A stretch of DNA of 64,000 nt from Methanomassiliicoccales archaeon (GTDB lineage Archaea > Thermoplasmatota > Thermoplasmata > Methanomassiliicoccales > UBA472): NCBI GenBank assembly GCA_038740345.1, contig JAVYMA010000006.1, positions 18,846 through 82,845 on the forward strand. Reading direction: 5' to 3'. Shown in pieces: positions 1 to 8,722 of the stretch. A model generated the notes under the pieces. The model saw only the letters and a list, made by a program, of their open reading frames with translations. It did no database searches and was not told the DNA's origin. Position 1 is the first letter of the stretch; each line of letters begins with the position of its first letter. The position numbers and the translations under genes were made by a program.

Positions 1-2
1 CA

Positions 3-170
3 GAATCAGCACTTCTGAAAGCCAACGGTCGTTCTAATCCCTTCAGGCCTCTCGACAAAGCTATAATCTGTGCCCTAAGAAAACTTTCTAGTGGGGAGAA
101 ATGTGTGGTCAACATTCCTTGTGAGGGTTGCGCCTTCCTGAAAAAGACAATAAGTATCCAGATCCTCTAG
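3..170 (+). CDS. Possible 3' end of an unidentified gene (partial)
   Basis: The frame is open from the first bases of the window to a TAG at 168-170, giving about 55 codons with no stop. The translation contains a Cys-rich stretch (CEGCAFL) near the end. I do not recognise the family, and the open frame could be chance. It lies upstream of and on the same strand as the Lrp-type regulator but is separated by about 130 nt containing a TATA-like element, so they are probably not co-transcribed. Confidence 0.25.
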   Translation, partial: ESALLKANGRSNPFRPLDKAIICALRKLSSGEKCVVNIPCEGCAFLKKTISIQIL

Positions 171-297
171 TAACAGGATGAGGTCACGGTTATGATCTTC
201 CTTCTCATTTGTTTGAGCATACGCTAGGCCTTTTTATTTCTGGTTGAGAATACGACAAAATGATATAGCATTCAAAATTATGCAAGAGCGGTCAAGG

Positions 298-738
298 ATG
301 AACGTCGATGAAATGAATAAAAAAATATTGAAGTTGTTAATGACAGAAGGAAAAATGACCCATAATGAGATGGCACAGCGTCTTCACCGTTCGCCTTCCA
401 CGATTCGCGATCGTATTTCTAGACTTGAACGCGAGAATATCATAATGGGATATGTCACCTTGGTAGATTATGGTCGAATAGGCATGGGGGTCGATGCCAT
501 CATCTTCGCCAACCTCGATGATGATGCTAGCGTCAATGAATTGCATCATCTCTCGGAGATCCCTGGTGTGCTAGAGGTGCTGCAGATAAGCGGTCATAGG
601 CGCATCATGATCCGCCTTCGCGCCTCTGATGGCAACTCGCTGCAAGAGATCATCGAGCATGAACTGATTCCTCTCGGGCTGAAGGATTTAGACCTGCGCT
701 TGGTGCTCGACAGCGTGATGCGCTTCCCCGGTCTATGA
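298..738 (+). CDS. Lrp/AsnC-family transcriptional regulator
   Basis: A 146-residue protein with an N-terminal winged helix-turn-helix (residues about 5-60; the recognition region reads SPSTIRDRISRLE) followed by an Lrp-type ligand-binding (RAM) domain to the C-terminus, where small effectors such as amino acids usually bind. The ATG at 298 is preferred over an upstream in-frame TTG at 244, because a T-rich TATA-like element at about 229-238 would place the transcription start after the TTG. The gene converges on the glutamate synthase operon (stop codons adjacent at 738/739), so a role in nitrogen or amino-acid control is plausible, but this is inferred only from position. Confidence 0.88.
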   Translation: MNVDEMNKKILKLLMTEGKMTHNEMAQRLHRSPSTIRDRISRLERENIIMGYVTLVDYGRIGMGVDAIIFANLDDDASVNELHHLSEIPGVLEVLQISGHRRIMIRLRASDGNSLQEIIEHELIPLGLKDLDLRLVLDSVMRFPGL

Positions 739-1581
739 TCAAATAGGAGTGGGATCGTAATGGCCGTGAAATGGTCTGGAGGAAGTAGGCGTTATCTTCA
801 CGTATTCCTCCCAATCCTTGGGGGCGTCGAGGTGGAATGCCTTCTCAAACTGTTCTATATATGAGAATAGCTCAGGTATATCATCTTCCTTAAGAGAGCT
901 TAAATTTGCTCCAGGCCCCAATTGATGCTCCTCTACTCGCCCTCGTACGAAGATCTTGCCCCCATGGATGCCAGCGCCTATCTGTTGGCCTACAGGGGAG
1001 TGGGCTTTACCACTAAAATTGAGGACCACTATCACCCCTCCCGCCATATATTCTCCCAGGTAATCCTTGGCGGTCTCGCCTATTACGATACAAGGTCGAA
1101 TCCCCTGATACTCTTTCATATGTATGCCCACACGGTATCCTGTATGGCCCTTGATCAATATGGACCCGCCTCTTGCTGCTAAACCAGTGACGTCCCAAGC
1201 ATTGCCATGAATTATAATGCGGCCTGAATTCATCGTATTGCCAGTCATGTCCTGCGCATTACCGAATACTTCTATAGTCGCCCCGTCCAAGAAGGCACCG
1301 AGATTGTTACCAGGCGTTCCATGAATCTCGATATACAGATCTTTGTTCTTGACCGTAGAGGCGATGTAGCGCTGTCCCATCACTCCTTGTAGTATTATAT
1401 GCTTGGTGCCCGCCTCGATCTCCCGGCGTATCAATTCATTGAGCGTCTTATAATGCATCAGCTTTCCGGCATCGTCCTTAGCATCAGCGTGAATGATTAC
1501 CTTGTCATCCAATCGCTCCACAACAGGCTTGACCTCCAATCTCTTTCCCTGAGTTATACTATCCCAGGCATCCGCATCCAT
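739..1581 (-). CDS. gltB: Glutamate synthase, GXGXG (domain 3) subunit
   Basis: A 280-residue stand-alone version of the C-terminal GXGXG beta-helix domain of glutamate synthase large subunit. Glycine-rich repeats typical of the fold (for example GTPGNNLGAFLDGATIEVFG and GGRIFVRGR-like segments) run through residues about 70-230. The domain is structural and helps form the ammonia channel. The ATG at 1581 overlaps the TGA of the upstream FMN-domain gene (TGATG), showing translational coupling; a TTG three codons earlier is less likely. It is the last gene of a three-gene operon that together reconstitutes an archaeal-type GltB. Confidence 0.92.
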   Translation of the reverse strand: MDADAWDSITQGKRLEVKPVVERLDDKVIIHADAKDDAGKLMHYKTLNELIRREIEAGTKHIILQGVMGQRYIASTVKNKDLYIEIHGTPGNNLGAFLDGATIEVFGNAQDMTGNTMNSGRIIIHGNAWDVTGLAARGGSILIKGHTGYRVGIHMKEYQGIRPCIVIGETAKDYLGEYMAGGVIVVLNFSGKAHSPVGQQIGAGIHGGKIFVRGRVEEHQLGPGANLSSLKEDDIPELFSYIEQFEKAFHLDAPKDWEEYVKITPTSSRPFHGHYDPTPI

Positions 1582-3119
1582 CAGCCCCAACCCTCCCCTA
1601 CATGCTTAACTCCCATTATCTCCGCTATTTTAGAATTAGGACCGAAGTAGCGCAATCTATCGCGATTCCCCACCAAGCTCTCAACCGAATCGATTCCCAT
1701 CGCGCCCAAAATCTCCTTCAATTCCTCATTCCAGGAGCGGAATAGCCTAACCACACGTGCAGAAGCCACTTCTGGATTTAATCTAGAGGCCAGCTCTTCT
1801 CTCTGTGTGGCGATCCCCCAGGAGCACATCCCACGATGGCATTGTTGACAGACACGGCAGCCCATGGCCACCAGGGCCGCTGTGCATACCATCACGGCAT
1901 CGGCCCCAAGGGCAATGGCCTTAATCATATCTGCTGAAGAACGGATGCTCCCGCCCGCAAAGACTGTCACTCTATTGCGCAGCCCCTCTTTGGTGAGGCG
2001 TTGGTCCACAACGGAGATGGCTACCTCGATGGGCAGCCCGACATGGTCACGTATTATGCGAGGAGTGGAGCCAGTACCTCCTCGGAAGCCATCGATAGTG
2101 ATGAAGTCCGCTCCTGCCCTCACGATTCCGGAGGCGATCGCTCCCACGTTGTGGACAGCTGCGATTTTAACCCCCACTGGAACTTTATATTCCACTGATT
2201 CCTTGACCACTGAGATCAACTGCTGAAGATCCTCGATGGAATAGATGTCATGATGTGGATATGGAGAGATGGCGTCTGTTCCCAAAGGAATCATCCTTGT
2301 CTGGGAGATCATGGCACTGACCTTCTCTCCGGGAAGATGCCCTCCATGGCCAGGTTTTGCTCCCTGTCCGATCTTGATCTCGACCGCGGCAGTGCTCTTT
2401 AAATAATCACCGGTAACGCCAAAACGTCCCGAGGCTATTTCACTAACCACATTCTTAGCATAAGGCAGGAAGTCTCGGTGAAGTCCACCTTCCCCCGAGC
2501 CGGCGAGGATATTCAATTCTTTGGCAGCCATGAAAAGGGCTTTTTGGGCGTTGTAGGAGACTGAGCCTAGAGAGATATGGCCGATCATTATGGGCATATC
2601 CATGGCGATGATGGGTCCTGGGTCCTCGTCTAAGTAAGGGGGGCCTTTTTCGTTTACCCTCAACCTACCTTTTCTTCCTCCCACATAGGTCCTGGTCTCT
2701 ACCACCTCTCTCAAAGGATCTATGGCGGGGTTCGTTACCTGTGCCGCATCCAACACCATCTCATCGAACATGACTGGATAAGCTATGTCCGTGCCACACG
2801 AGGTAAGAAGCACCCCTCCCGTGGAGGCCTGTGACATGATAGCCCTCCTGACCCTCTCGTTGAAATTGGCGTGAGGAGGGAACTGAGATGGTATTTGACG
2901 TATCTCAATGCAGTGTGCAGGACAAACGTTGATGCAACGTCCACAAGCCACGCAACCCCCTGCAGGTCTCACGTTTCCATCCACAAAGTCGAGTGCGCGG
3001 TAGGAACACTCATTCACGCATTTCCTGCACCGCTTGCACAAGGAGGCATCTATTACTGGCATAAAACGCTCTGGCGCTTCCAATTCCATCCTTCGTTTTA
3101 CTGCCTCGGTTTGAGCCAT
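1581..3119 (-). CDS. gltB: Glutamate synthase, FMN-binding synthase subunit with ferredoxin domain
   Basis: A 512-residue protein. Residues about 20-80 hold two 4Fe-4S motifs (CKRCRKCVNEC and CVACGRCINVCP), followed by the TIM-barrel synthase domain that binds FMN (GSGEGGLHRD, GQGAKPGHGGHLPG, GGTGSTPRI). A C-terminal Cys motif (CRVCQQCHRGMC) matches the 3Fe-4S region of glutamate synthases. It converts 2-oxoglutarate and channelled ammonia to glutamate. The fused ferredoxin domain is the usual archaeal arrangement and suggests electrons come from ferredoxin or an internal relay rather than a separate GltD. It lies one base after the stop of... the preceding amidotransferase gene, within the same operon. 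Confidence 0.95.
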   Translation of the reverse strand: MAQTEAVKRRMELEAPERFMPVIDASLCKRCRKCVNECSYRALDFVDGNVRPAGGCVACGRCINVCPAHCIEIRQIPSQFPPHANFNERVRRAIMSQASTGGVLLTSCGTDIAYPVMFDEMVLDAAQVTNPAIDPLREVVETRTYVGGRKGRLRVNEKGPPYLDEDPGPIIAMDMPIMIGHISLGSVSYNAQKALFMAAKELNILAGSGEGGLHRDFLPYAKNVVSEIASGRFGVTGDYLKSTAAVEIKIGQGAKPGHGGHLPGEKVSAMISQTRMIPLGTDAISPYPHHDIYSIEDLQQLISVVKESVEYKVPVGVKIAAVHNVGAIASGIVRAGADFITIDGFRGGTGSTPRIIRDHVGLPIEVAISVVDQRLTKEGLRNRVTVFAGGSIRSSADMIKAIALGADAVMVCTAALVAMGCRVCQQCHRGMCSWGIATQREELASRLNPEVASARVVRLFRSWNEELKEILGAMGIDSVESLVGNRDRLRYFGPNSKIAEIMGVKHVGEGWG

Positions 3120-4364
3120 TTATACCCCTCCTTGAAAGGGGAGTTCATTTCCAGTCCGCAAAACCCCTCTTCCTGCCATCGCGACCATAGGACTGCCTGC
3201 ATTTGGTGTCCAAGTCTCAGCATTTGGTGAAACAACACGAACGGCGCATTCCTCGCTGGCTGCATAAGCAACTTTTCTATCTGGGGAGAGGCCGCAGAGC
3301 AGCGGTCTAAGTTTCTTACGATCTGCCAAGGTGATCATTGTGACCTCTGGTTGTCTTTTGCCCACAATGATGGAGAAAGGCCCGTTCAGAAGCGCCTCCT
3401 TATATGTTATCCTCAGCCATCTAGCGAGGCGAGCACTCTCTGCATCCAAACGATTGATATCATCGTGATACCACGGGGCCATGGCGAAAGCGGCAGCGGT
3501 TATAGGGAGACGGTGCTTGCGCACCAAGAGATCCCAGATATAGGTCACAACCTCCGTATCGGTGAGCACCGAGCAGCGATAACCAGCCATTTCCACGAAT
3601 TTGCGGTTCACTCCATAGGAAGTGATCTCCCCGTTGTGGCATACTGCCCAATCCAAAATGCTCAAGGGATGTGCACCACCCCACCAAGCAGGCGAATTGG
3701 TCGGGAACCTTGAATGGGATATCCACATCTGGCCAGAATATCTATCCAAATCGTAGAATTTGGATATCTCGTATGAGTATCCATTACCTTTGAACACGGC
3801 CATATCCTTACCGCTGGACACGCATAAGGCGCCTTCCAGCTCCGAATTTATGTGCATCACTAACTGCACAATGAAATCGTCGTTGGAGAGATCAGACCTA
3901 CCTCTCCATTCCAATTTGTTATTGGGGCGGAAGAAATAGCGCCATACCAAGGGAAAAGGAGGTTTCATGCTTTTCACCCTTTGAGTGAAGACCTTCTCAT
4001 CCTTGGTGATAGTCCCTAGGCCCTTCAACAGCTCTTCCACTTCTGCTTTGGCCGTCTCATGATCGAAGAAGAACTGCATGCAATAATCGTCGCGGTGTTC
4101 TGGAAATAGGCCATAGCAGGCATATCCCGCTCCTAGACCATTTTCCCTTTCCCCCATGGTCTCCAACATGCGGGCAATCACTCCTCCAGAGATACGTCCC
4201 CCCGTGAGGTCGATGCAACCAGCAATACCACAACCACCCATTTGGTATGATAATCCTGGAGGTCGGGATGCCCCAAATCTTTCGACATCAACACTGTCAA
4301 GGAGCTCAGCATCGATATGCGAAGGGATGTTTGCAATGTTTTCAGGTTCCAACATATCCTTCAT
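3120..4364 (-). CDS. gltB: Glutamate synthase, class II glutamine amidotransferase subunit
   Basis: A 414-residue Ntn-type glutamine amidotransferase, domain 1 of glutamate synthase, which releases ammonia from glutamine. The predicted nucleophile is Cys45 in MGGCGIAGC, preceded by about 44 residues that would be removed as a propeptide, comparable to GltB propeptides. Further family motifs include SHSRFPTNSPAWWGGAHP and WAVCHNGEITSYG. It is the first gene of the operon; its promoter must lie in the 4365-4779 intergenic region shared with the divergent HTH-CBS regulator. Length matches archaeal stand-alone GltB domain 1 proteins. Confidence 0.93.
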   Translation of the reverse strand: MKDMLEPENIANIPSHIDAELLDSVDVERFGASRPPGLSYQMGGCGIAGCIDLTGGRISGGVIARMLETMGERENGLGAGYACYGLFPEHRDDYCMQFFFDHETAKAEVEELLKGLGTITKDEKVFTQRVKSMKPPFPLVWRYFFRPNNKLEWRGRSDLSNDDFIVQLVMHINSELEGALCVSSGKDMAVFKGNGYSYEISKFYDLDRYSGQMWISHSRFPTNSPAWWGGAHPLSILDWAVCHNGEITSYGVNRKFVEMAGYRCSVLTDTEVVTYIWDLLVRKHRLPITAAAFAMAPWYHDDINRLDAESARLARWLRITYKEALLNGPFSIIVGKRQPEVTMITLADRKKLRPLLCGLSPDRKVAYAASEECAVRVVSPNAETWTPNAGSPMVAMAGRGVLRTGNELPFQGGV

Positions 4365-4779
4365 GACTTCCTATTATCTTGTTACTGCTTGGAGGAGGAG
4401 CCACGTTTAGCTCAATCCCGCTACGGGTTGCAAAGTCGCCAAGACTGAGGCCAATCCTATCATCCACCTAATAAGCATTTCTATCCATTTGATTCCTTTT
4501 TAGATATTTTTTTTCTAAAATCGTAAATTTATTATGCATATCGTATGAGAATTATTACAATTCGTATACATTCAACGATTAATTAGACAGGTATTAGAAG
4601 TCAGCTTTCGCTTTTATGCTTTTGTCTTTGCGCTTTATTCAATATCATATCCTCGAAAGGCAATCTATCATAGGCTATTAATCAAAAATTTATATGCTCC
4701 ACCCTCTCCATGACTTAGCAATTCTTTTTAATGTGCTACCGTCATTTTAACTTAGGCGAATCCCTTGACGACTCAGAGG
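4365..4779. other. Divergent intergenic region between glt operon and HTH-CBS gene
   Basis: No gene is visible in about 410 nt. The sequence becomes AT-rich from about 4490. A TATA-like element (atttatatg, about 4689-4696) points toward the HTH-CBS gene. Repeated CGTAT elements and a small palindrome are described separately. Confidence 0.6.
4541..4569. promoter_or_regulatory. Candidate operator between glt operon and HTH-CBS regulator
   Basis: Two copies of TCGTAT (4541 and 4562) are spaced 21 bp apart, about two helical turns, and flank a short palindrome GAATT-attac-AATTC (4549-4563 approximately). This spacing and symmetry suit a dimeric HTH regulator. No partner is shown by the sequence; the adjacent HTH-CBS protein is the obvious candidate. 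Confidence 0.3.
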
Positions 4780-5400
4780 ATGACCTTAATCCCTCAACTG
4801 CCGGATCTGGACAAGATAAGGCAGATGCGAAAGCGGCTAAACCTTTCCCAGAGAGAACTCGCTGCTTTGGCAGGAGTAAGCCAATCTCTGATAGCCAAGA
4901 TTGAAAGAGGTTCCATAGATCCCTCTTATAGCAATGTGCGAAAGATATTGGCTGCTTTCGAGGAGGCCCTGCGGCGGCGAAAAATTGAAGGGATGAAGAT
5001 GGGGGCACAGCTGACCGTAGGCGATTTGGCTACGAGGGGAGTGATAACTGTTAGGCCGGATCAGACCCTGGCGGAATGCGTGGATAAGATGATGAGGGGA
5101 CGATTCACACAGTTGCCGGTCATGGACGGGGACAAGGTGGTGGGAGGTATCACTGACGATCGCATACGTGACTATACCATCGAGGAGACTAGGAACAATC
5201 GCAAGACCTATGATGCGGTCATGCAAACTAAGGTGGAGGAAGTGATGACCGATCCATTCCCCATCCTATCCGAGGAAACACCAATAGAACTTGCATCGGT
5301 CCATCTGCAAAGAGAGGAAGCGGTCTTAGTCTCCAAGAAAGGTCAGATTGTAGGCATACTAACTAGCGCCGATTTCCTTAACCTTGGCATTAATCAATAA
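4780..5400 (+). CDS. HTH (XRE) plus tandem CBS-domain transcriptional regulator
   Basis: A 206-residue protein with an XRE-type helix-turn-helix at residues about 10-60 (LSQRELAALAGVSQSLIAKIERG) and two CBS domains at about 75-205 (GVITVRPDQTLAECVDKM and VMTDPFPILSEETPIELAS). CBS pairs bind adenosyl ligands, so it probably couples nucleotide status to DNA binding. The ATG at 4780 is preferred over a TTG at 4765. This architecture is common in archaea. It is divergent from the glutamate synthase operon, with a possible operator between them, making local control plausible but unproved. Confidence 0.9.
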   Translation: MTLIPQLPDLDKIRQMRKRLNLSQRELAALAGVSQSLIAKIERGSIDPSYSNVRKILAAFEEALRRRKIEGMKMGAQLTVGDLATRGVITVRPDQTLAECVDKMMRGRFTQLPVMDGDKVVGGITDDRIRDYTIEETRNNRKTYDAVMQTKVEEVMTDPFPILSEETPIELASVHLQREEAVLVSKKGQIVGILTSADFLNLGINQ

Positions 5401-5767
5401 AAGCCGCGAATCAGTGCAATCTAGAATAAGCTGCAGGAAGCTACGATGAGGTAAAAGAAATGAAAAATAATATAATTTATTTTCTTTAATAATTAGGGAC
5501 CTGCTTGGCTAGAAGCATCCTCCTTGCCTCGGCGGCATCGGAACGAGTGAAATTTTTTCACGTCAGCACAAGTATTCGTCAGATTGGCCTTCTTCTATGG
5601 CTGTTGACTTCTAATACCTAAAACGCAGCCTATAACATTTTATGTGACACCAAAAAAGTACCCTAAGCAGCTCAGTGCACGCCTCTCATCGCAATGTTCT
5701 AAGCATCAGATATTAGAAGAGTTTTTCATATGAGCTGATATTGAAAATCTCGGAGAAGAGGCAAAAA
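5401..5767. other. Intergenic region without a recognised gene
   Basis: About 365 nt with no supported coding frame. It contains an AT-rich run at about 5460-5495 and a perfect small inverted repeat GTGAAA-ttt-TTTCAC at 5547-5561. A TATA-like tttttcatatg at about 5720-5730 lies upstream of the methylase gene. Confidence 0.5.
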
Positions 5768-6367
5768 ATGAAGAAAAAGGAGCTGGAAATACTGCTGGAA
5801 GCGGTGCAGCCTTTCCAGGCACCTAATCCTACCTCAGAGCAGTACCACACGCCAGCTATCATTGCTGCGGACATGCTCTTCACTGCTTACTCCTTAGGAG
5901 ATATTTACGATAAAAACGTGATCGATTTAGGCTGCGGTACAGGGATGCTAGCCATAGCCGCCGCCTTGTTGGGGGCCAGATCCGTGAAAGGGGTGGAAAG
6001 GGATCCATCTGCCCTAGAATTGGCCAAACTGAACGTGCAAAAGATGGGAGTGAATGTGGAGCTAATTCTGTCAGATATTCAGAATTTCCAAGGAAACACT
6101 GATACAGTAGTAATGAACCCTCCCTTTGGCGCGCAGAACCGTCATGCTGACCGACCATTCCTCGATAAGGCTATGGAGGTGGCGCAAGTCGCATATTCAT
6201 TGCATAATGCTATTACCCAGGAATTCCTTTTAAGGATGATTCAGTCGGCTGGGGCAGAGGTTAGGATACTAAAAAGGTATAAATTAGGAATCCCTCATAC
6301 CTTCGCGTTCCATAAGAGAGAAAGGAAGGATGTCAGTGTGTTGTTGCTCCGCATCCAGACGCGGTGA
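5768..6367 (+). CDS. METTL5-like SAM-dependent rRNA adenine methyltransferase
   Basis: A 199-residue class I methyltransferase. It shows a SAM-binding motif DLGCGTGMLAIAAALLGA, an acidic motif GVERDPSALELAK, and the catalytic NPPFGAQ motif typical of N6-adenine methylases. The N-terminus (KKKELEILLEAVQPF) and the QYHTPA segment fit the archaeal METTL5 group, whose eukaryotic member methylates small-subunit rRNA. The ATG at 5768 matches the family start and has GAGG upstream; an in-frame TTG exists at 5741. It overlaps the Csl4 gene by four bases, so both are likely co-transcribed. The exact target in archaea is inferred. Confidence 0.85.
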   Translation: MKKKELEILLEAVQPFQAPNPTSEQYHTPAIIAADMLFTAYSLGDIYDKNVIDLGCGTGMLAIAAALLGARSVKGVERDPSALELAKLNVQKMGVNVELILSDIQNFQGNTDTVVMNPPFGAQNRHADRPFLDKAMEVAQVAYSLHNAITQEFLLRMIQSAGAEVRILKRYKLGIPHTFAFHKRERKDVSVLLLRIQTR

Positions 6368-6933
6368 ATAAAATGATGGCTAAAAGATCTGTTCTACCTG
6401 GAGAGGAGGTGGCGGAGGCGGAGGAATATCTTCCTGCAGAGGGCACTTATGAGGAGGAAGGAAAAGTATATGCCTCTATAGCAGGAGAACTGGAATTGGA
6501 TAATAAGGAAAAGGTGGCCAGGGTTAAGCCTTTCAATCCCGTCGCAGAACTCAAGCCAGGTGACACGGTATTCTGCAGTGTAACAGATGTACGCAACTGC
6601 ATGGTCATTTGCGATGTTGTGGCGATAGAGGGAAGAGAGAGGGAGATAGCGGGAGAGACCTCTGCAACCATTCACATCTCCAAGCTATCCTCGGATTACG
6701 TTCAGGATGCTAGCAAGGAAATTCGCCCTAGTGATATCATAAGGGCCAAAGTCATCCAGGTCAAGCCTTCTGTTCAGCTAACGACAGCAGGGCCGCACCT
6801 AGGAGTAGTGAAAGCTCTGTGTAGGAGATGCCGGGCACCGCTGATCCGCAAGGATAAAGGCTTATATTGCGTGAATTGCGAACGCATAGAGACCCGTAAG
6901 ATCGCGGACGATTATGGAGACGTTGAGTTTTAA
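6364..6933 (+). CDS. csl4: Exosome complex RNA-binding protein Csl4
   Basis: A 189-residue protein with an N-terminal domain (VLPGEEVAEAEEYLPAEGTY), a central S1 RNA-binding domain (about residues 60-145) and a C-terminal zinc ribbon (CRRC...CVNC, about 155-175). Csl4 caps the archaeal exosome and helps recruit RNA. The GTG at 6364 overlaps the preceding TGA (GTGA), arguing for coupling; ATG codons follow at 6373 and 6376 and could be used instead. Length is normal for the family. Confidence 0.93.
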   Translation: MNKMMAKRSVLPGEEVAEAEEYLPAEGTYEEEGKVYASIAGELELDNKEKVARVKPFNPVAELKPGDTVFCSVTDVRNCMVICDVVAIEGREREIAGETSATIHISKLSSDYVQDASKEIRPSDIIRAKVIQVKPSVQLTTAGPHLGVVKALCRRCRAPLIRKDKGLYCVNCERIETRKIADDYGDVEF

Positions 6934-7011
6934 AGCTTCAATCTTCGCTATTAATGGAAATGGCATGAGAAAATCTATATCGCAAAAGGGAAATTGACAA
7001 GAGGCGGGAAG

Positions 7012-7194
7012 ATGGTAAAGAGCAACGAGGACCTTTCCAAAGAAATCGCCGAGCTGAAGAGTGAACTTAAACAGATGCGCGAGATTGTTAACATGCTTTT
7101 CAATATCATCATTGAATCCGAGGAAGAAGAGGAAGACTATCTTCCCTATCCAGGTTCAGGGATGATGACAGATAGCTTTAGGTTTAATAATTAA
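7012..7194 (+). CDS. Small acidic coiled-coil protein, unknown function
   Basis: A 60-residue protein with a predicted coiled coil (NEDLSKEIAELKSELKQMRE, about residues 4-30) followed by a hydrophobic segment and a strongly acidic run (ESEEEEEDY). A GAGGCGGG ribosome-binding site at 7001-7008 supports the ATG at 7012. It follows csl4 by about 80 nt and precedes the ThiI-like gene. I do not recognise the family. Confidence 0.65.
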   Translation: MVKSNEDLSKEIAELKSELKQMREIVNMLFNIIIESEEEEEDYLPYPGSGMMTDSFRFNN

Positions 7195-7256
7195 AGCCTA
7201 TGCTCCGCCAATAATGCTTTAATCTTACATCCTTCAACAGGCTGGGACGGTCTACG

Positions 7257-7904
7257 TTGAGAACAGTATGCCTCCTGTCAGGTGGAATTGATTCTCCAGT
7301 GGCAGCCTGGTCTATGGCAAAGCAGGGAGCGGAAGTCGTTCTGTTGCACATGGACACTCGGCCTTACTCTGATGAGACTGAGCTGGAAAAGGTGATGCAG
7401 ATCAGAGAGCGCCTGGAGATCGTATGTGGAAGAAAAATGCCTTTATTCGTCGCTCCTCACTATACCTCTTTGGAGAGTTTAAGCTTAGCCTGTGAGAAAC
7501 CATACATATGTGTATTGTGCAAGCGCACAATGCTTCATGTGGCCAAGAACCTGGCTCTCAAGCTAGGGGCCGAATCAGTAGTAACAGGCGAGTCCTTGGG
7601 GCAAGTCGCATCCCAAACTCTTTATAATTTAAGAGCAGAGTCTTTTGGGCTAGGATTTCCTATTCTTCGTCCGCTGATCGGTCTAGATAAGATAGAGATC
7701 GAAAATATGGCCAAGCAAATCGGCACCTACGAGATCTCAGTCAAGAAGCCATCGATATGCAGGATGGTGCCGAAGCACCCTGTTACGATGTGCAAGCTAC
7801 AAGATCTAGCGGCTCAGGAGGAGAGGGTGGACATAATACAATTGGCTAAGAGATCTGCGGATTTAGCTCAAGAGATCTCGCATTCTCATTCATCACCATC
7901 ATAA
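7257..7904 (+). CDS. Stand-alone PP-loop ATPase, ThiI-like tRNA sulfurtransferase
   Basis: A 215-residue protein starting almost directly with a PP-loop (LLSGGIDSPVAAW), which adenylates its substrate. It matches the catalytic domain of ThiI, including GESLGQVASQT and a CVLCKR motif, but lacks the N-terminal ferredoxin-like and THUMP domains and the rhodanese domain. ThiI makes 4-thiouridine in tRNA; a THUMP-less version would need a partner or have another substrate. The TTG at 7257 is the only start that keeps the PP-loop. The 3' end overlaps the convergent gene at 7886-8164 by 19 nt. Confidence 0.8.
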   Translation: MRTVCLLSGGIDSPVAAWSMAKQGAEVVLLHMDTRPYSDETELEKVMQIRERLEIVCGRKMPLFVAPHYTSLESLSLACEKPYICVLCKRTMLHVAKNLALKLGAESVVTGESLGQVASQTLYNLRAESFGLGFPILRPLIGLDKIEIENMAKQIGTYEISVKKPSICRMVPKHPVTMCKLQDLAAQEERVDIIQLAKRSADLAQEISHSHSSPS

Positions 7905-8164
7905 GATTCGTCATAAAGATAGCAACCTAGTTTTCGGCTGGGATCATACATCATGTCCATAGATACCCTATCGATGTATCTAGCTTGAACGATGGAGATG
8001 TATAGTGTGTTCTCTCCCACCCTGATGCGCAAATCCGAATCCTTTGGAGGTTTCAAATCCGTGGGTAATATTACTGGACCAGAGCAATCCGTGGATACTC
8101 TATAATCTTTCTTCGTGCTCCTGATATAGTCAAGCACGTCTTGATCCACTTTTATACGATGCAT
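7886..8164 (-). CDS. Small conserved-looking protein, unknown function
   Basis: A 92-residue soluble protein with a single Cys in a DCSGP motif followed by PTDLKPPKDSDLRI and a strand-rich C-terminal half. It vaguely resembles small HesB-like or CC-motif proteins, but I cannot assign it. The ATG at 8164 is chosen because a clear TATA box (aaatatattaaa on the minus strand, 8181-8192) lies 23 nt upstream, which fits leaderless transcription; an upstream TTG at 8176 falls too close to that box. Confidence 0.65.
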   Translation of the reverse strand: MHRIKVDQDVLDYIRSTKKDYRVSTDCSGPVILPTDLKPPKDSDLRIRVGENTLYISIVQARYIDRVSMDMMYDPSRKLGCYLYDESYDGDE

Positions 8165-8180
8165 TTTGTGGTGCAACCGA

Positions 8181-8192
8181 TTTAATATATTT
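8181..8192 (-). promoter_or_regulatory. TATA box for the 7886-8164 gene
   Basis: AAATATATTAAA on the minus strand, centred 23 nt before the ATG, implying a leaderless or nearly leaderless mRNA. Confidence 0.6.
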
Positions 8193-8522
8193 AGCCTTTA
8201 ACATCCAGTTGAATTCGTTTGGTGAAAGGATAGTTAAGTTCGGCATTATCCAAGCTGAATTTTGAGCAGATAAGATAACATGCATCGTATGTCACTAATC
8301 TCTTAAGCAGTAGAATGAAAGAATATTTCAACGTGAATCAATCGCAGCTAAAGCACCCATCATCAAAGCGTCCAATATTGTAGATGTTGAAAGGAAACGA
8401 GACATTCACATCTGGTATGCAGGGGTATCGCACGAAAATTAAGCTTCATCATGGTGAATCTGTTCGTCTCTACTAGTATTACAAAGATAGGAAACAGCGA
8501 CGATTGAAGGTCAAATCACGAA
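8193..8522. other. Intergenic stretch without a recognised gene
   Basis: About 330 nt of moderately AT-rich sequence with no supported gene, RNA or repeat visible by eye. Confidence 0.5.
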
Positions 8523-8666
8523 TTATCTCATGTTGTCACACGTACTTAATCTCCTGGCATCCAGAGCGGTCTCGGCCAAGCTCAGACTCAGCCTGATTTT
8601 TATTCCGCTCTTTTTCTTTCCATCAATGAATTTCTTCAAGGGCATCTCGCGCTTGATGATTTCCAA
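8523..8666 (-). CDS. Possible small ORF downstream of ICMT-like gene
   Basis: On the minus strand a frame reads into KREMPLKKFIDGKKKSGIK and then LSLSLAETALDARRL before a TAA at 8523. The residue composition (basic, amphipathic) and codons look like coding sequence. The frame stays open upstream to about 8709 but has no good ATG except one at 8645; a TTG at 8666 is the other option. It could be a small gene or a decayed remnant. No family recognised. Confidence 0.28.
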   Translation of the reverse strand: MEIIKREMPLKKFIDGKKKSGIKIRLSLSLAETALDARRLSTCDNMR

Positions 8667-8722
8667 TATGGTTAATTTCTTTTGAATAGAGTTTCTTTGT
8701 CGCTTTAAATCGCTTTAAAACC

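Noticed and set aside
8701..8720. Short direct repeat (cgctttaaa twice)
   Set aside because: Only nine bases and two copies; likely chance near a gene end.
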